A DNA stretch of 64,000 bases from Aplysia californica (taxonomy: Eukaryota; Mollusca; Gastropoda; Aplysiida; Aplysiidae), in contig NW_004797508.1 in NCBI RefSeq assembly GCF_000002075.1, positions 25,681 through 89,680 of the forward strand, written 5' to 3'. Below are positions 1 through 25,100 of the stretch, piece after piece. The translations under genes were made by a program, and so were the position numbers. Position 1 is the first letter of the stretch, and each line of letters starts with the position of its first letter. A model generated the notes under the pieces. The model made no database searches. It was not told the DNA's origin and was given only the letters and a program-made list of their open reading frames with translations.

Positions 1-732
1 CTTGCTTCTCCTCGCCTTTCTTTTAACTTTTTTGTTTGTTTGTTTGTTTTTTTGTGTTTTTTTGTTTTGGGTTGTTTTTTGTTGTTATTTTTTGTTTTGT
101 TTTGTTTGTTGGAGGTCATTTTCTCAGGTCCTCTATTCCATGATACGCAGCGGACTGCAACATTTTCAGTTTGCTTCCTTTCTTTCTCTTATAGCCTTCC
201 ATATTTCTTCTTGAATCCATTCTTCTGGTGGTTTTGATCCATATAACCTTAAAACGATGTACTTATGTCCATTGTGTTTACCTGCTGTCCATCAGTAAGC
301 TGGACAGGGCTATACTGTAAGTACACTAATTTTTGGTTGCTGCCAGTACTAGTAAGACAAAAAAGATCATTCGTCCCGAGGAGAAGTGCCTTTTGATAAG
401 ATGAAACTTCGATGGTACTTTCATGAAACTTTGATACAGCTTCGAAACAAAATACATGTACTTTACAAATACATGAAAAGACCAAATTTATGGTAGTTTG
501 TTTGTTGTTGCTTTTTTTTAAACTTCAAACCCCAAAGTCCAACTCATACGGAATCAAAAGCCATACCCTCTTCCAGCTTGGGTGCATTCATTCATGCCGT
601 CATGACTGTGTCCTGGAGGCCCGATCAATCATCCAGCCTACTAAAGTATCTAAATCGAGTCGACAGGGGCGTGAAATAAATACAGACAAATAACCTTAAT
701 TAAAACTATCTACCTATGTGTTTTCCCATCAG
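1..732. other. Flanking or intronic DNA, no gene recognised
   Basis: This stretch opens with a T-rich low-complexity block of GTTT and TTTG runs (about 25-115). The rest is AT-rich with no reading frame that resembles a protein. It ends in a splice acceptor (ccatcag) at 726-732 that opens the first visible exon, so it is probably intron of the plus-strand gene. Confidence 0.5.
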
Positions 733-14492
<13,760 letters not shown>

Positions 14493-14579
14493 AAATTTAT
14501 TGATGTAATAAGCTCTTGGTCTTGTCTTTTATTCTGTCTTTGAGATCATGTATTTAATTAAGCATGTCTGTTTGTTTTT

Positions 14580-14790
14580 ACATGAATAAAGCTAGTGCAG
14601 CCCTTGGAAGTCTCACAGCAAAGGTTTGGGACTGCTGTAGCATTCCAACAGAGACAAAGTTGAACATCTTCAATACTGCAGTCCTTCCAACTCTGTTGTA
14701 CGGTGCCGAGGCATGGACTATGTACCAAAGCCACGCCAAGAAACTTAAGCATTTCCATACGAATGCGTTAGGGGAATTATTGCATTAATA
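14580..14790 (+). mobile_element. LINE reverse-transcriptase remnant
   Basis: The frame encodes KASAALGSLTAKVWDCCSIP, then ETKLNIFNTAVLPTLLYGAE and HAKKLKHFHTNALGELL. This is the connection region after the RT active site in RTE-like non-LTR elements. It is a 5'- and 3'-truncated fossil. Confidence 0.85.
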
Positions 14791-14796
14791 CATGTA

Positions 14797-14875
14797 ATAA
14801 TAAAGATCACTTCTATAGCGCCCACTGTCTGGGCTTTATGTGCTTCACAATATCATAGTAAGATTTAATTGAACG
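14797..14875 (-). repeat. SINE-C-type 3' tail fragment
   Basis: A TAATAATAA tail is followed by TCTATAGCGCCCACTGTCTG, a pattern shared with other SINE tails here (29350, 31980). Confidence 0.5.
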
Positions 14876-14922
14876 TTTTATGCATACTGGCCCATTCAAC
14901 AGACAAAAATAATTTCAAATAC

Positions 14923-15070
14923 AGTAGAGTCCACTTAAACTTAAATCGAAATCTGCGGGACCGCCGGATTTTCTTCGTTCAGCTGGGTTTTCGGTTTAAA
15001 GAGGTTATTCAGCCGAAAAAAATGTTAGGGGTTTTATTTTCTTTCAGGTTTACCACTGTTTTTTTAATTG
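14923..15070. mobile_element. Fragment of a CAGT-ended MITE
   Basis: It starts ACAGTAGAGTCCACTTAAAC and resembles the MITE at 50584-50757 over its terminal part. The other end is not found. Confidence 0.4.
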
Positions 15071-15454
15071 TATGTGTCCACTACACATACTCGTCATGTA
15101 ACAAAGAACACATGCACAAAAGACAATCACGTGGCCACTGATCACATTTGTCGCTGGAAGAAGCATCAAACTACATGTAGTTAGGTAAATGGAATTTTAG
15201 TAAAAGTGTTTTTAGACCAGATTTATATGCAGTCAAAGTAGCCACCTCTCTTAAATGCAGTGGGAGGGAGCTCCACACTGAGGGAGCAGCTGTCAAAAAA
15301 GCCATACCTCCAATTTTGTGAGTATTACTGGGCACAATCTTATCTTGTTGTATTTATTAATGAACAGTAATGGCAGGACCAAATATACCAGACATCAAGT
15401 TCTCAAAAGGGTAAATGCTGAGAATCTGTTTTCTAAGCTCAAAATGATTCAGAA

Positions 15455-15768
15455 TTTGCTGACCTTGTAAGAATGCCTGATTTCTGAATCACGAGGCAGT
15501 ATTCTATTCTGAACTGTTCTCAAAAAAGAATAAACTTGGCGCACCAAAAAAAGCACTACAAAGACACCCTGAAATGTTTAAGAAGAACCTCAACATAAAT
15601 CCTTCAACACAGAATAGCCTAGCTCTTGACAGACCCAGTAGAAAAGTAGCTGTCACAATGGGCAGCAAGCCACATGAGGCAACAAATACAATTTTGAGAA
15701 GAAAAAGAAACAAAGCAACTCGTATTTCTGTCATTTTATTGAAATGTAACAGATTCTATTCATAATAA
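15455..15768 (+). mobile_element. LINE C-terminal remnant
   Basis: The translated segments LVRMPDF, then HYKDTLK and INPSTQNSLALDRPSRKVAV match the tail of RTE-like LINE polyproteins. The reading frame has an early stop and is 5'-truncated. It may be the continuation of the 14580 fragment. A related remnant lies at 32880. Confidence 0.75.
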
Positions 15769-16261
15769 GTTCATCCACAAAAAAACGAAAATTACTTGCA
15801 GTCCCATCATCACAGTCGAGTGTCTTCACGTGTCAACCGCTCTCACAAACTCTACAGCAAAAGTCTTGACACATATTAAGTTACAACTGTTGTTTCTCTT
15901 CTTTCTAACTGACCAATATTATTCTACACCTTGACATATAAATTGGAATGAATTTTGCAACATGTACATCTGAATTTCAGTGACATGACTGAACCTGAAA
16001 AGATACACTGGTGTAAATAAGGACAAGAGAAAAAAGAAAAGGGGATGGGGGAGAGGAGGGGGATTTCACGTTTTAACATATTTTTTTTAGATCTTTCTGC
16101 CTTTATTCACTGGTACCTTCTCCATTATGGCACAAATACAATTTTCCAACCCTTGGAAATATGCACCCAAGTTCGGTACATTCTCACTATCTACCAATAA
16201 TATGAATTTGCTAAATTGTTCCGGTTGTCCGTTTCAACACAGTGTAAAAGTTATTTAAGAG

Positions 16262-16445
16262 GCATGACCTCTGAATTTAACGTCCATTTCCGAAAGGACC
16301 AAGCCAAATAGGTGGAGAGCCTTAAAAACTCCACAAAACAACCCAGGTTCACAACAACCTACAGGGGATTGAAACCAGGGCCATCTGCTCCATAGTCCAG
16401 CAAGATACCAGCTGAGCTAGCACTGTGCCCTCACTATTTCAAGGG
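16262..16445 (-). repeat. SINE-D copy (tRNA-derived)
   Basis: Read on the minus strand, the head is GTGCTAGCTCAGCTGGTATC and box B is GGTTTCAATCCC. The body continues to GGCTCTCCACC. A second copy is at 48225-48590. Confidence 0.7.
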
Positions 16446-16470
16446 ACTCAAAATTTTTTTCTGGCATAAA

Positions 16471-16716
16471 TGGTCGCTTTTAAGGACTAGCGGGCTAACC
16501 CAGAATCCGGGGGTTTCCAGAAATCTTGACCTACACCAAAACTGGGCATTGCCCCACCTATAGGAGAAGTTTGGTTTCATTGGTGTGTATAATATTTTCT
16601 TGGTTATAGAGAAAACTCTCCTCGTCTTTTGAAGAAACTGAATAAGAATCCAAAAACTATACCTTTGCTCAGAACAGCATTTTTCGGGATAGCCCCCTTG
16701 TGCTTAAAAGCAACCA
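16471..16716. mobile_element. MITE, 246 bp, TGGTCGC termini
   Basis: Terminal inverted repeats begin TGGTCGCTTTTAAGGAC at the left and TGGTTGCTTTTAAGCAC at the right (read inward). It is the same family as 41777-42019, in opposite orientation. It has no coding capacity. Confidence 0.85.
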
Positions 16717-18020
16717 AATAATGAGTATATTTTTCCATTATAGACAAAAATAACAAAAGGGGCGGGACAGCATTCCTTTTACAGAGCATGAGAGTCAACC
16801 ATTTACAATAACATTATAAAGTGTTAATTGGACATTGCGACTTCGGCACTTCAAGAAGATAACAAGATCATAATCTCCATCAAAAGATGGCAGCCGCTGT
16901 ACACCGTGTTAGTACATTGTATACTTACACATACTATACTACATAATGGAAGTCTGGGTGTTACAAATACTATCAATCCCTCAAATGCAAAGATAAATAC
17001 ACAAGAACACTGAAAATATTTATACCGATGGATACAACAATTACAAGCAATGTCAGAGACCATACGTCAAGCCTCGCCGTATCATACCAATGTCTGAAAC
17101 ATCGGTAACATACTTTATGTAATAAGTATTATAATTATCTCATGACAAATAAGTGAAGCTCATTTATTGGGAGTGATTAAAAACAATCATTATCTCATTA
17201 GCCGGAAACAACGCTAGACATATAGGTTAAAAAAAAAAAAACCCACTCTAACCTTACATAACATGACAATGGTGCGTGCACATAGGTTACTTTAAAAAAC
17301 AAGTTATAAGTCTTCCCTTTTTAACTGTAAGTCTTAAAAGAGCTTTGTATGTCCCACGTACACACGCAGTTACCAGTACTTGATTCTAGAGAAGAGTGGA
17401 AAATTGAGCCATCACACAACAGGAGCTATTCCTGTTTATCTCACGGTATGAAAGAGGTAAAGAACCCTTCACACCAGTTGCATCAGGAATAAATAGTCAT
17501 AGAAACAGACAAAAAAAAGATTGTAGAACACATTTTTAAAATCTTCTATATAAGTATTTTAACTCTGCCAACAGGCCTACAATGAATGATTTACACTAAC
17601 CATGCATTCTGGTAAGATGACAGGATTTCACCAAGCTGCAGTTGGTTACTGTGTACAACTTTTAAGTCATAATGAAAACACTCAGACATCCCCCCCCCCC
17701 CAATTCCACTCCTTTTCCCCAAGCCATCACAATAGCTACTCAATAGCTACACAAAATGAAGTCTTTCCTCTACCATCTTCTTCTATAAATCTTTAGGTGA
17801 CATAACACACACCAGGCAAAGTGAACCACTAAGCACAACCCAAGGACTCAGTCAGCTAAAACAACAAAGACAGACTCAAATTAATTCATGTCACGGCCTG
17901 AAATTCCCTCCAATGTATAAAACTATAAAACGTTTTTCCTGTACAGTCCTGTGGTAACTAAATGCTCTGGACAAACCTGTCAGCTTTTCATTTCCCCCAC
18001 TTCGTCCTTATTTGTGCTTT

Positions 18021-18357
18021 TAGTTTCAGTAAGTGTTTTACGGCACTTGCAACACAATTAGATAATATAAGTGCAGAAGATTAGAGGTTTTACAAGAGGG
18101 TGAAAAACACACAAAAAAGGAGAGATAAGGGGGACAGATTTTTTTAACACTTTGCCGTTACATCTTGCCGATCGGCGAGAACGCCAAACTTACTCTCCCA
18201 TCACAAAACACCGAATGGTGATGTTTGCAACCAAGTTTCTTTGGATTCCCCCCCAAATGCTTGTGGTGGCAAGGGTTTTTACTATGGGCCTTGTGATGGC
18301 AAAGTGTTAAAGGAAAAAAGGAGCAGACCACATCAGAGCACCCACCAACCACCTATC
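18021..18357 (-). repeat. SINE-A copy A1, interrupted by a MITE
   Basis: Family blocks flank a 167-bp insertion: TTTTACGGCACTTGCAACAC and GATTAGAGGTTTTACAAGAG on one side, GGAGCAGACCACATCAGAGC on the other. Confidence 0.85.
18144..18310. mobile_element. TTAA MITE nested in SINE-A
   Basis: The element has 13-bp perfect terminal repeats TTAACACTTTGCC, with TTAA at both ends, and splits a SINE-A copy. TTAA ends point to piggyBac-type mobilisation. Confidence 0.8.
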
Positions 18358-20520
18358 CTTATTCATGCTTTCCATTTCAATTTGCTACAGTCATATTTAC
18401 TAGCACATTCTGGATCATGTTGGGCTCATTGGTTACTTGCACCCTCATCACAGAACACAGAATACAGACCAGCAAAACACAACCATTTGCCCATTCAGAT
18501 AGAACACTGCCTACCTACCTAGCAAGCTACCGCTCCATAAAACTATGGCCTGGTTTTGAGCAGGAAAAAAAATTAGAACAGTCATTCTTTATTAACATTT
18601 AAATGGAACTGTCATATGGAATGTTCCTCAGCTCCTTCGAGATAAGAAATCTCAAATCTCAAGGGAAAAAGAACATTCTCTCACCATGGAAATGCAATCA
18701 TAAAAACATTGGGGGGTGGGGGGTGTGTGTGTGTGCTGCATCCTACTCATGAAAAACAGTTCACAACCGCGTGATCAGTTTTGAAAAAAGACCACAAGAA
18801 AAAAAGTGGTCAAATTTGGTACCACTACAGAAGAAGAAAAAAAGAATATGGAAGATATTATTACGAATACTGGGCTTTGTAAGCCAGCATAAGAACAAAA
18901 TTTCCATAGAAAAGTCCAGAAATTTGTTGCAGATAATGCAAACATTTCATCATAAAACCTTCCTAAAACATAATTTTTGTTTAATAAATAGCAAGATCTG
19001 ATATAATTTAGCTTTAGCCGATGAGATCTGCTGGGTACCGTGGTTGGAGCGATTTTTTACTCATGAGCAGCACACAAGGATACAACATTATGCAACAACT
19101 CAAACACTGACTGCTACACTATTCACTCAAAAAATTCCCAATACCCATGTATACACAGGAGCCGCCAAAAGTGCGTACATGTGCACACACAAACACACAC
19201 ACACATAAACACACACACACATAAACACACACACGCATACAGTAAACATCATCATAAAATTTGTTTTACATGACTTTTGAGGTCAATCAAAGGAAAACTC
19301 AAACCATTGCTTTCAAAGCAAAAAGTGCCATGCAAAACAGTAGAGCAAGTAGAGAGAGAGAAGTGAACATCTAGAGGGAAAGACAATGACAGTGTGTACT
19401 AAAGACACACATGCCTCCAAGGACACACAAAAAAAGGAAAAAACTCCCATAGAAAAAAAGAGTAAAAAATAACACAAAGATGAAAAAAAAGGATTTATCA
19501 AATATTTCAGAAAACACTTAATTCCATCTAAAAATGAGAAAATCCATGCAATCCTCATTCCCTGGGCCTACAGGACCCCTGCACCTGAGATCCTGAAAGA
19601 AAACTCGCAGACATAGAGCACCTCTCAAGTTGAGGTATGCATTCACTGTACTGCAGGATAAAGACGGCATGCCCTCTTCACAATTGGGTTAATGCAGCCA
19701 GTACCCTAAGACAAAGCTTAAGTTATAAAGATATGATAATCCTGGATATTTCATATTGGAACACAGCTCAAATAACAGTAACCAAAGCAAAACTCAAGTT
19801 ATAAGAGTGTAAGTGAGGGGGGGGGGGGGGGGGGGGGGGAGAGACAATTACTTAAAGATATAAGCAATTACCTTTTTGAAAAGTTAAAGGCAGTCAGCTT
19901 CGGATTTGGGGTTGTTTTTTCAAGGACAAACTTGTAAAGAATCTGATTTTATCAGCATAGATAGCAGGTTGGATTCAGTACTGTTTGATGGAGAAGCTTA
20001 CACAAGAATTAAATGATAACACATAAACAAAAAAACCTGTACTATAAAAGGGAAGGTCAGAAACTTATGAAGACAAAGGTTTGGCATGTAGACACTATCA
20101 TCTTGACATTAAGTACCCAAAAAGACGATGAAGTGCACTTTAAAAATAAATAATTCAAAATACAGAGTGAAAAAGAAACGGGAGAAAAAAAGAAAAGGAA
20201 TCTGAACAGTAGTGACCAAAAAATGAAAATTGCCAAAATACAACAAACATGGAAAACTCAGTCAAACAACATCATTCAAACAAAACTAAACATCAAACAT
20301 TCAAAGGCAGTTAAGAGTCAAGCTTTCAAATGCAGCTGAGCATCAAACATTCAAACAAAGCAAAAAGAGTAAAATTTTCCAACACAGTTAAATCTCAAAC
20401 ATCCTGAACTGTACTGTAAACAAATAAAACATGACATGTCTCATTTCTCAATTCTCCCCCCAACACAAAATAACATGAACAACAAATTACAACAAGTTCT
20501 GTCCTACGCACACTCAGTCA

Positions 20521-20546
20521 TCATAACTCCTCCTTCCGTTTTGTAT
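20521..20546 (-). CDS. UGGT1: UGGT exon 41: terminal exon with ER-retrieval signal
   Basis: After the acceptor tttttcag, 26 coding bases complete a split Asp codon and encode DTKRKEEL, then TGA. KEEL is a KDEL-type retrieval signal expected of a soluble ER-lumen enzyme; mammalian UGGT1 ends REEL. Read-through of the exon 40 donor would instead give about 14 residues ending without any retrieval signal, which supports this exon. The 3' UTR follows to lower coordinates. Confidence 0.9.
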
Positions 20547-22101
20547 CTGAAAAATACAAAATGGGGAAAAAATTTCAGACTTCAGCAAAGCAAAAGTAAT
20601 TTATCAAGAATGTTTTTAGACTGAAAGAAAAATAACATAAAAGATATAAAAATCATTTTTCAATCAAGGAGGACTGAAGTAATTGTTCAACAGCGTCATA
20701 GAAAAACTATAAAAACTTTAGACAAAGACATTCAGTAAAGCAATAATAATTGTGATTAAGACATTTCAGCTAGAAGAGAACATCATGTTTTAGTAGTTTT
20801 AGTAGAGATTTTACGGTGCTCGCAACTGCATAAGGTCATATGAGAGCCAGAAGATAAGAGGTGTTACAAGAGAGTAACAAACATAAAAAAGAAGGAGGAG
20901 AGATCACGACGATAGAAGTTTCACAGGAAAGAAGAAGCAAACCACACCAGAGCACCCGCCAACCACCCACTAGAGAACATCAGTACATGACAACCAGTCA
21001 TTAAGTCACTTGAGCCTGAGCTATTTTTCACCCAACAAGCATTGTTTCTGACACTTTTGGGGTATATTGAAGCATAAACCTCAAAAAGACTGAAAGCTGT
21101 CATTTTTTTAAAAAGCAGTTAGAGAAAGAAAGAAATGCTCTCACAGAAAAAGAAAACTGCATCTGATTTGTCTAAATAGTTTTTATTTTATCAATATTTT
21201 GAAATGGCAATGTCTGGGGGTTACGCAATTTTTTTTTGCGACCAATTTATAATAAAATCATCTATCGCAATGCTGGAGAGACTGACTTGGTCCGTTACAA
21301 CTCAAAAAGTATCGCACATAACTTCACCAAATTTTTAACGAAACGAAACAAGTGGCTTGTAACCGAAAAACACCTGAGATATCAATCGATAAAGCGCATC
21401 CCGTAAATACACGGAATTAGGCCACCGGGCCGGCGGGGGTCCCGTAAATACACGGGAATAGGCTCAAGTGAGTTAATACATTCCTGGCCAAAGGAAAACA
21501 AAAGGCAAAGCAAAAATAAAATCAGTAAAATAAAAAAATAAATTTAAAAACAGAAACAACCAAAAGAAAAAGTAGGCACAGACCAGACCAGAGCACCCAT
21601 CAACCCCCTAATACATGCCCAAATTTACTGGCTTGACAACTCGCAAATACAGGAGAAAGTGAATGTAGGGTACTGCTGGTAGGTCCTCTTTTTTTTTTTA
21701 CTCTATTGTTTCTGTCTGACTTGCTTCTTCCCTGAATTAAGTAAATGGCAGAGAATGTACCAATGTGCTTCTCTTTACTCAAACAAACACATAAAAAAAG
21801 AGGGAGGTACCCTACCTGACTTCTTGTTAAGCTGTGGGGGTTCATATTCAATCTGCTCTTTGGTGTTGGTATGATAGATATCGTCCCATAACACTTTCAC
21901 CTCGTAGTCATAGTCTTTCCACTCCGGAACAATCCGCATAGCTGCCGCAAGTTTGGGTTCTTTTGTTAGTGGATTGTTACACTGAGGACAACAAGAGAAA
22001 GGTACATGAATACATTGTCAAGATGGCGTGTTCATGGCCTCACGGTAAAGTCATTACCAGGGGCTGGGGGGACATACAGCAATGTGGCCAATAAGGTGCA
22101 C

Positions 22102-22142
<41 letters not shown>

Positions 22143-25100
22143 CATCATAATAATAATAATAATAATAGTAAATCCCATTTTATAGAGCAAATTCTCACTC
22201 AACAGCAAGCCCTATATTAGATATGCTTTAAAATCCTTATCAATACCTCAGCAGACTTGATAGCATTCTGTCAACTTCTTGGGAAGCATTCAGTGCATGC
22301 TGCCATTTTACTGGAACTAAAATACTAACATACTGACAAGTTCTTTCATTGTCTAGAGGGGGGTACCCATTCACATCTGGGTGAATTGAGGAAACTTTGT
22401 GTACAATGGCTTTCCCAAGGACAAAACATCAGGTCCAAGCCTCGAACCCCCAAACCTGCAATCTCACTATTACAAGACTGGTAGCCCAACCACTAGACTA
22501 CCTATGCCACATGACAGGCATGTTGTCTGCACTGACAGCTAATTAACAGCATGGTGAACAATTACGGGAAGGACATTTTGACATGATTCAGTAAAGCAGA
22601 ACAAGTCAGTTCTAAAATTGTTTCGGAGTTTGTCTATGAATATGTTCATCCATGTGTGATTGTAATGACCATAATTATTTGAGGGGGTTTTTGGTTTGTT
22701 TGATTTTTAATGGGGTGGTTTGATTCCCAAGTGAGAAATTTTTTTTCGAGTATCTCAATCTTTCTGCTAAAATGTTGTATCACTCTCAGCCTGGGTTGGC
22801 CCTGACGATAAAAGGTAAACTCTTCATTGCTTTAGATGTGATTTTTTTTATTACTCATCCTTTTGTAATGAATATGGTATCCCACTCATCATAAAAGGTA
22901 CATCGTAGAGAAACATATTTTTTCCCCACCACAAACATGACAGTTAATTGTGGCAAAAACACAGGGAATGAGTTAAAAACACTGACAGCTTACCAAATCT
23001 ATAGTTTTGGCTTTAGGTTTCTCGGAAACGTCACACCACGTCTCACAGTAGAGCCACTCCTGAGGCAATGACTTTATGGCGACCTGAGAGAACCAAAGAA
23101 AGCAAATTATAAAGTGTCATAAAAATATACCTGTATTAACAAAACTTCATAATTGATGTTGGAAATAGTCATATGAGTAGCAACATCACTTGATAGAGAG
23201 CTTCTAATAAATTAAAGCATTCATAATAAAGAACATATTTTTTCAAGTTATGGAGTAGGGCTATTAACACAGTTTACCGAGTCCAAGAAGGCATGGATTG
23301 AGCAAGGAATGCCTGTGAGTACACCAAATAAAGTATAAGTTTTCAAAGAACTGGCACCATCGTCTCACAATAAAGTGTTTGCCGATGACGAAGGTGCACA
23401 TGAATAATAATAACCAGTGAACACTGCAAATCAGAGTCATCAATTTGAGTCGGTGCTAACCAAATTTTCCTTCATGGATGAAGCAAAAGGTATCATATTG
23501 GCACAATTTGATCGAATAGAGCATTATGCCCTTCAGAAGACCCCAATTTAGGATGATTATACATACAAACAATGCAAGCGTATACAAATGCAGACAAGTA
23601 AAAAAAGCAAAAATCCTGTTCCAGTCATGCTGAACTTCAGACAAACAAGCCAACCCCAAAGCGGACAAACACACACACACACACAAACAAATCCAAACAC
23701 AAAAAAACAAGATGACAAATATGGCTGAGGTTATATTAAACTGCAAACAAACGAACCAATCCTAAAACAAACATACACACACACACAATGATGCATACAC
23801 AGAACCATCCAAAAAAACAAGCAAACAAGGTAACCAGATATTACCCGACATATCATACTATTGGACAAAACCAGACAGACAGACACACAGACAGACAGAC
23901 ACACTGACAGAAAGTAACCTCAAAACACACAAACACACACAATCACCCAGACACACAGACAGTCAAAGACGGACAAGCAACCACACAGCACCTGGTGTAT
24001 CATATTATTGGGCAAATCCTGATCAAGGTTGGCCAAACTGTTTGGGTCCTGACTCAGGCCTTGGTACTGTCCCCTCAGCCGATCGCCGGCTGCGATGCGA
24101 CGGAATCGTTTCAGGTCCACCACGTAGAGGGCACTGATGTGGTACTTCCTGCCTGCCAGGTGGCTCTTCCAATACCCAGACCTCCAGAACCTGAAACATT
24201 TAATTCCAGTTAAGTATAAACGTTCTACAGCACTTGCAACACAATAAAGTCATATAAGTGCTTAAGAAAAGAACCCACCAACCATCCACCCTGAAACACT
24301 GAGGATGCTTGGTCAGCTGAGGGCTAGAGGTGACTGTTTTGAGAAAAATTGATTTTTAGGACCAGGTATAATAGGCAACTCTTGGACAAAGACACTTCAG
24401 GAATTGCAATTATGGCAAATGTACTGGACGCATTGATTTGATATTTACAGACATGATTCAATACTGTTTGAATACCCCCATTTCATAACGCTATTTTGGG
24501 GATTTTAGCCAACATGAACATGGTCACTTCTGGCTCACCATTTGTCATACAACTATCACACTGAAAGTGTCAATCACTAAACATGAAAACAATATTAGGA
24601 GAGATAAAGTGCTATCAACCAGGTACACAACTGTACACTTGTAATTTTAATTTCATTTGGGTTGTTGTTGTTTTTATATTTCTCTTCTTTTTTTTTCTTT
24701 TTTTTTCAAAAATGAATTTGTTGTCGGCATTGTTAAAGCTTTCATTGTTGTTGTTGATCAAGTGACTTTAATAAAAGTTCGATGCTCTACAACAAAAATA
24801 GCGTATCATCTGGCCTTATACTAAAAGGAAGGAAAAAGGAAAAAGAAAGAGAGGAAAACAGAGAAGACACATTAAAGTAACCAGTACGCATGTATATCTG
24901 AACACCGACGTTCACAAGTGCCATTTCAACAATCGGTGCACTGTCTCTATTGTTGATATGCAGCTGACCAATTCACTCCCACCCCTCCTACTTCTAGTAT
25001 TCTCACCAGCTTGATCAATGCAATGTTAGTAAAACTGTATAGAGAAAGAGTGGAAAGAGAAAATGAGAGAGAGAGATAGAGAGAGAGACAGAGAGAGAGA

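Larger units (their letters stand above)
15769..20520 (-). other. UGGT 3' flank and probable 3' UTR, repeat-rich
   Basis: No coding exon was found between the UGGT stop (20521) and 15768. On the minus strand AATAAA-type signals occur near 18588, 17162, 16094 and 15729, so the 3' UTR end cannot be fixed. Contents are a SINE-D copy, a TA-flanked MITE, SINE-A with a nested MITE, CA repeats (about 19190-19235), a G tract (19817-19839), and degenerate ~45-bp A-rich repeats with CAAACATTCAAA at 20240-20420. Confidence 0.6.

Noticed and set aside
15750-15768. GATGAACTT on the minus strand as a DEL-type UGGT terminus
   Set aside because: No stop codon follows the Leu codon, and the sequence is the end of a LINE remnant.
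21779-21815. UGGT ending by read-through of the exon 40 donor
   Set aside because: It gives about 14 residues with no ER-retrieval signal, while a phase-matched exon at 20521-20546 ends in KEEL after a good acceptor.
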